DNA of 64,000 nt from Flavobacterium sp. CBA20B-1. GTDB taxonomy: Bacteria; Bacteroidota; Bacteroidia; Flavobacteriales; Flavobacteriaceae. The notes beneath the pieces were generated by a model, which worked only from the letters and a program-made list of their open reading frames with translations, was not told the origin of the DNA and did not search any database. The DNA lies in the NCBI RefSeq assembly GCF_028473145.1, contig NZ_CP092370.1:2046001-2110000 (forward strand), in the 5' to 3' direction. Shown here piece after piece: positions 61,097 through 64,000 of the stretch; the stretch's first letter is position 1; every line of letters starts with the position of its first letter. The translations under genes and the position numbers were made by a program.

Positions 61097-63375
61097 TAAC
61101 GAATAATCATTACTTTTTTAACAGCGTCTAAACTTCCGTCTTGCGATGAAATAAAAATCATATACACACCCGAAGGCACTTTGGCACCTGAAAAACTAAG
61201 TGTGTTCCAAGTAACGGTTCCTCCTAACGATTTGGTTTCATAGACTAAATTTCCTGCAACGTCGGTAATTTTTACATTTGCGTCGCTTACCAATCCACTT
61301 ATTTTTACATCGCCTGTAAAGCCCGGTTTCACGGGGTTTGGATACACTTTAATATCGTCTAAATCATCGGCTGGTGTGGTGGCAAAATTCTTTAAAGACA
61401 CAATACCTTTGCGCGAAACAAAAAACACTTCACCGGTTGCCCCATCAATACTAATGCTTGTGATATCATTGCTTGGTAAAGGAGAATTTTCCGGCGTGAA
61501 ATTATAAATGGTTTCGTAGGTATCTGAAATTAAAAACACCCCCGATTCTGCAATCGAAACCCATTTGTTATTAGAGCCATCTACGGTGATATGCAAAATG
61601 TTTTGCTCATAAAACAATTCTTCTGCTTGTCCTTCTTGTTCAATTACAATATTAGTGGGCGAAAGTTGTGGACTGGTTAAAAATTGGTCCACGTTTTTAA
61701 TAACTCTGAGTCCTCTTAAAGTACCTATCCACAATTCATTTTTATAATCTAATGCCACTGCTTGCACGTTGCTATCAGGCAAATTGTGCGTGGTGGTGAT
61801 TTGCATGGCTTTGTTGTTTCGGGTTTCGTTAAAAGCGTATAAACCTCCTAGCCTACTTCCAAACCATTTGGTGTTGTTATTATCAATAACAGGCATTAAG
61901 AAGCTACTTCCAATGGGGCTTCCTCTTAACACATTGGATGCATATACATCTAATTGATTGTTTTTATCAATAGTAACCAATGTTGCAAAATCGGGTATGG
62001 TATTGGTCATCCATCCTGTGCCATTTCTGTCAAAAGCCACACCAAACACCCGCACATCATTGTCGATTAATGATTGCAAAGCATCGGTGTTTTGATTGTT
62101 GTAAACCGTTAATTGTTCTTGGTTTATGTTCCAAACACCCAAACCATCGTGAAACGTACTAATGTATGCTAAATTAGGTTTTTGGGGATTAAAACTTATA
62201 TTGATTGTTGCTCTTAAACCGTTTAATTGTTCGTTGGTAATATGCTGCCATGTTTGCATATTTTTAAAGGTACTGATGCCATATTTCGTTAAACCATTGG
62301 GTCTGTATGGATCCATATCAACCCCATATCCGCCAAAAGTAATCCACAAATCTTTGTTATTCACCACAGCCGACGATACATTGTTGCTCAACGGACCACT
62401 TGGTGAAATATTTTCGCTTTCTTTTGTATCTGATGCTACTTTTAAACATCCGTTTTGGTTAGTTGCCACAAAATAATCGCCGTTTGAAAAGGTAGCATCT
62501 GCCACACCGCCTTTTTCAGACAACGAATAGGTAAATTCATTATAAACAGCCAAATTGGTGGTTCTTAAACGTGCTGCTTCTTGTGTAACTTCAATTAAAA
62601 CATCGCCCGAAACAGAAAACTTTTTAAATCCGCCCCAAACCTCATCAACGCTTGTTATGACATTTGCCGCAGAAATGGTGTTTAACGACAAATCTTCTTT
62701 CACACCTATCAGCTGATTGCCGTAAGTAGTAAGTTCCACCCAATTATCAAAATCGATTACTTGCCAATTATTATAATCGATTAAATTGGTATTCATCGAT
62801 GCCTTTTTTAATCCTTCGTTTTCAACAGTTGCATACATTTGATTGTTGAAAATAGCAATGCCTTTCACGTTTGCCATTTCACCACCAACTGCCACATAAT
62901 AAGTGTCGCCAAAATGATTGTCGCTTAACCGCACCGCAGTGATGCCATAACCTGTTGCCAAATATGCAAAACCGCCGTGGAATATAATTTTATTGATGAT
63001 TTTTTGATTGTCGGGAATATTGGTTTTAGAAAAGATATCGTTTAATTGATAAATTTTGTCGGCAGCCAAATCAATAATGGCTACTTTACCGTTTTTGCTA
63101 CCCACGATAAGTTTTTTGTAATCTTTTGCGTATCCCAAGGTGTTAATGCCATCGATTTTTAATCCATTAATGGTATTATAAATATCGGTTTCCTTTGTGC
63201 TTTCATTATATGCAAAGACCGCATTGTCTGTAGCAATGTATATATTTTGGTTGTCTTTTTCAACAGCTGTGGTTTCTTGATAAGAGTAATAACCTTTCCA
63301 CAATTGATTGGTTTGTGCAACTGAAACAAACGACACTAAAAAGAAAAAAAGTTGATAATAAAATTTCATATACAT
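61096..63375 (-). CDS. porZ: PorZ, T9SS attachment-complex protein with type A sorting domain
   Basis: The 759-residue precursor has a signal peptide (MYMKFYYQLFFFLVSFVSVAQ; the third codon, at 63369, is an equally good start). Two seven-bladed beta-propellers of the two-component-regulator type follow, to about residue 670 (for example NIYIATDNAVFAYNEST, LWITFGGYGVDMDPYRP, ELWIGTLRGLRVIKNVD), then a C-terminal T9SS sorting-type domain (DDIKVYPNPVKPGFTGDVKI, NVKITDVAGNLVYETKSLG, VPSGVYMIFISSQDG). PorZ sits on the cell surface and helps anchor T9SS cargo through A-LPS; this is known for the family. Confidence 0.92.
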   Translation of the reverse strand: MYMKFYYQLFFFLVSFVSVAQTNQLWKGYYSYQETTAVEKDNQNIYIATDNAVFAYNESTKETDIYNTINGLKIDGINTLGYAKDYKKLIVGSKNGKVAIIDLAADKIYQLNDIFSKTNIPDNQKIINKIIFHGGFAYLATGYGITAVRLSDNHFGDTYYVAVGGEMANVKGIAIFNNQMYATVENEGLKKASMNTNLIDYNNWQVIDFDNWVELTTYGNQLIGVKEDLSLNTISAANVITSVDEVWGGFKKFSVSGDVLIEVTQEAARLRTTNLAVYNEFTYSLSEKGGVADATFSNGDYFVATNQNGCLKVASDTKESENISPSGPLSNNVSSAVVNNKDLWITFGGYGVDMDPYRPNGLTKYGISTFKNMQTWQHITNEQLNGLRATINISFNPQKPNLAYISTFHDGLGVWNINQEQLTVYNNQNTDALQSLIDNDVRVFGVAFDRNGTGWMTNTIPDFATLVTIDKNNQLDVYASNVLRGSPIGSSFLMPVIDNNNTKWFGSRLGGLYAFNETRNNKAMQITTTHNLPDSNVQAVALDYKNELWIGTLRGLRVIKNVDQFLTSPQLSPTNIVIEQEGQAEELFYEQNILHITVDGSNNKWVSIAESGVFLISDTYETIYNFTPENSPLPSNDITSISIDGATGEVFFVSRKGIVSLKNFATTPADDLDDIKVYPNPVKPGFTGDVKISGLVSDANVKITDVAGNLVYETKSLGGTVTWNTLSFSGAKVPSGVYMIFISSQDGSLDAVKKVMIIR

Positions 63376-63618
63376 GTGATTTCAAAGATTGAAACGTTTT
63401 TTTTATAAAAATAGTATAATTTAGTATATGTATTGCAACGAAATAGAAAAAGCTTGTTTTGTTAAAGATGTTGTAATTTAATTAGTATTCTATTAAAAAC
63501 TACTTATTATTGATAGATTTTATATAGAATAAATGAAAATACGTTTTGAAAAAATCTTTAAAATCAAAATATTATGTATTTAATTAGTTATATTTACATG
63601 TAAAAAAATAATAAACAC

Positions 63619-64000
63619 ATGAAAAAACTAATTTTATTTCTATTCTTATCATCATTAACAATCAGTTGTTCTGATGATGATACAAAAGAAGATAATGTAC
63701 TTGTTGGAAAATGGAAACTTTCAAAAATCGGTTATTTTGATAGCAATGAATATATGCCAAAAAATGATGAATATGTTCATTATACTTTTACAAATACTAA
63801 TAATTTAATTATAGAAAGTAATGTTAATCTACCAGTAGAAGATTTATCTTTCCAATTTACAAGTCCCACAACCATTCCTTATTCTTTTCATCAAGATAAT
63901 GAATTTTTAATGGAAAAAGTAGTAAGATTGGGAAATCAGTCTAATGGCTATCAATTAGGAACTTATGGTTTTTGTAAAGAAGAAAATACTTTACGTTTGT
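63619..64000 (+). CDS. lipoprotein, 3' end outside window
   Basis: The first 127 codons are present. Lipoprotein signal MKKLILFLFLSSLTISC has the cysteine at residue 17 followed by SDDD, a usual flavobacterial surface-lipoprotein start. Then VLVGKWKLSKIGYF resembles the beginning of lipocalin-like domains (GxW motif). The frame is AT-rich and truncated by the window end. The function is unknown. Confidence 0.75.
   Translation, partial: MKKLILFLFLSSLTISCSDDDTKEDNVLVGKWKLSKIGYFDSNEYMPKNDEYVHYTFTNTNNLIIESNVNLPVEDLSFQFTSPTTIPYSFHQDNEFLMEKVVRLGNQSNGYQLGTYGFCKEENTLRL

Overview
The window is a piece of an AT-rich Bacteroidota chromosome, most likely a flavobacterium (family Flavobacteriaceae or a close relative; I cannot name the genus). 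The reasons are type IX secretion (T9SS) and gliding-type components (two PorP/SprF-like proteins, two PorE-like OmpA proteins, PorZ, type A and type B sorting domains), TAnnTTTG -7 promoter elements, weak Shine-Dalgarno signals, and typical flavobacterial versions of IleS, DksA-like, RecO-PorZ and the Bat operon.

Layout. 1-2.6 kb: the end of one PorP/SprF-PorE-like module. 2.7-8.8 kb: a regulatory island with a leftward membrane protein/histidine kinase/response regulator operon, an ECF sigma factor gene broken by an in-frame stop, and a rightward response regulator/histidine kinase pair. 8.9-22.7 kb: a surface locus encoding a 2278-residue repeat protein (25 copies of a 78-residue unit), a small secreted protein, a 688-residue choice-of-anchor/DUF11 protein, a type B sorting-domain protein and a second PorP/SprF and PorE-like pair. 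22.8-38.5 kb: housekeeping and envelope genes (pgk, tdk, rsmI, OsmC, TerC, gpsA, nadD, gmk, YicC, MarC, TatD, acyltransferase, asparaginase, barrel proteins). 38.5-40.0 kb: a duplicated two-gene cassette of a short 'tail' protein plus a lipoprotein, with divergent middles and conserved edges. 40.3-47.9 kb: a T9SS cargo protein, ileS, a DksA-like gene, a barrel protein, a phosphatase and an AlbA_2-type protein. 48.1-57.0 kb: a complete moxR-DUF58-batA-batB-batC-batD-batE operon. 57.2-60.2 kb: an aldehyde dehydrogenase between two copies of a dispersed repeat, then a CLC-F type fluoride antiporter behind a fluoride riboswitch. 60.4-63.4 kb: recO and porZ. The last 380 bases start a lipoprotein gene.

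The most unusual items are: (i) the giant repeat protein, whose sequence from residue 105 to 2111 has no lysine or arginine and whose gene carries a second-level 702-bp repeat; (ii) the tail/lipoprotein cassette, whose pattern of conserved edges and variable core resembles recombinational exchange; (iii) a dispersed repeat with ACCACAGATG...CATCNGTG ends that brackets an orphan gene and flanks the aldehyde dehydrogenase; (iv) two broken regulatory genes (ochre codon in the sigma factor, A9-tract frameshift in the membrane protein); (v) a REP-like insertion translated in frame inside IleS. No tRNA, rRNA, CRISPR array or insertion-sequence transposase was seen.
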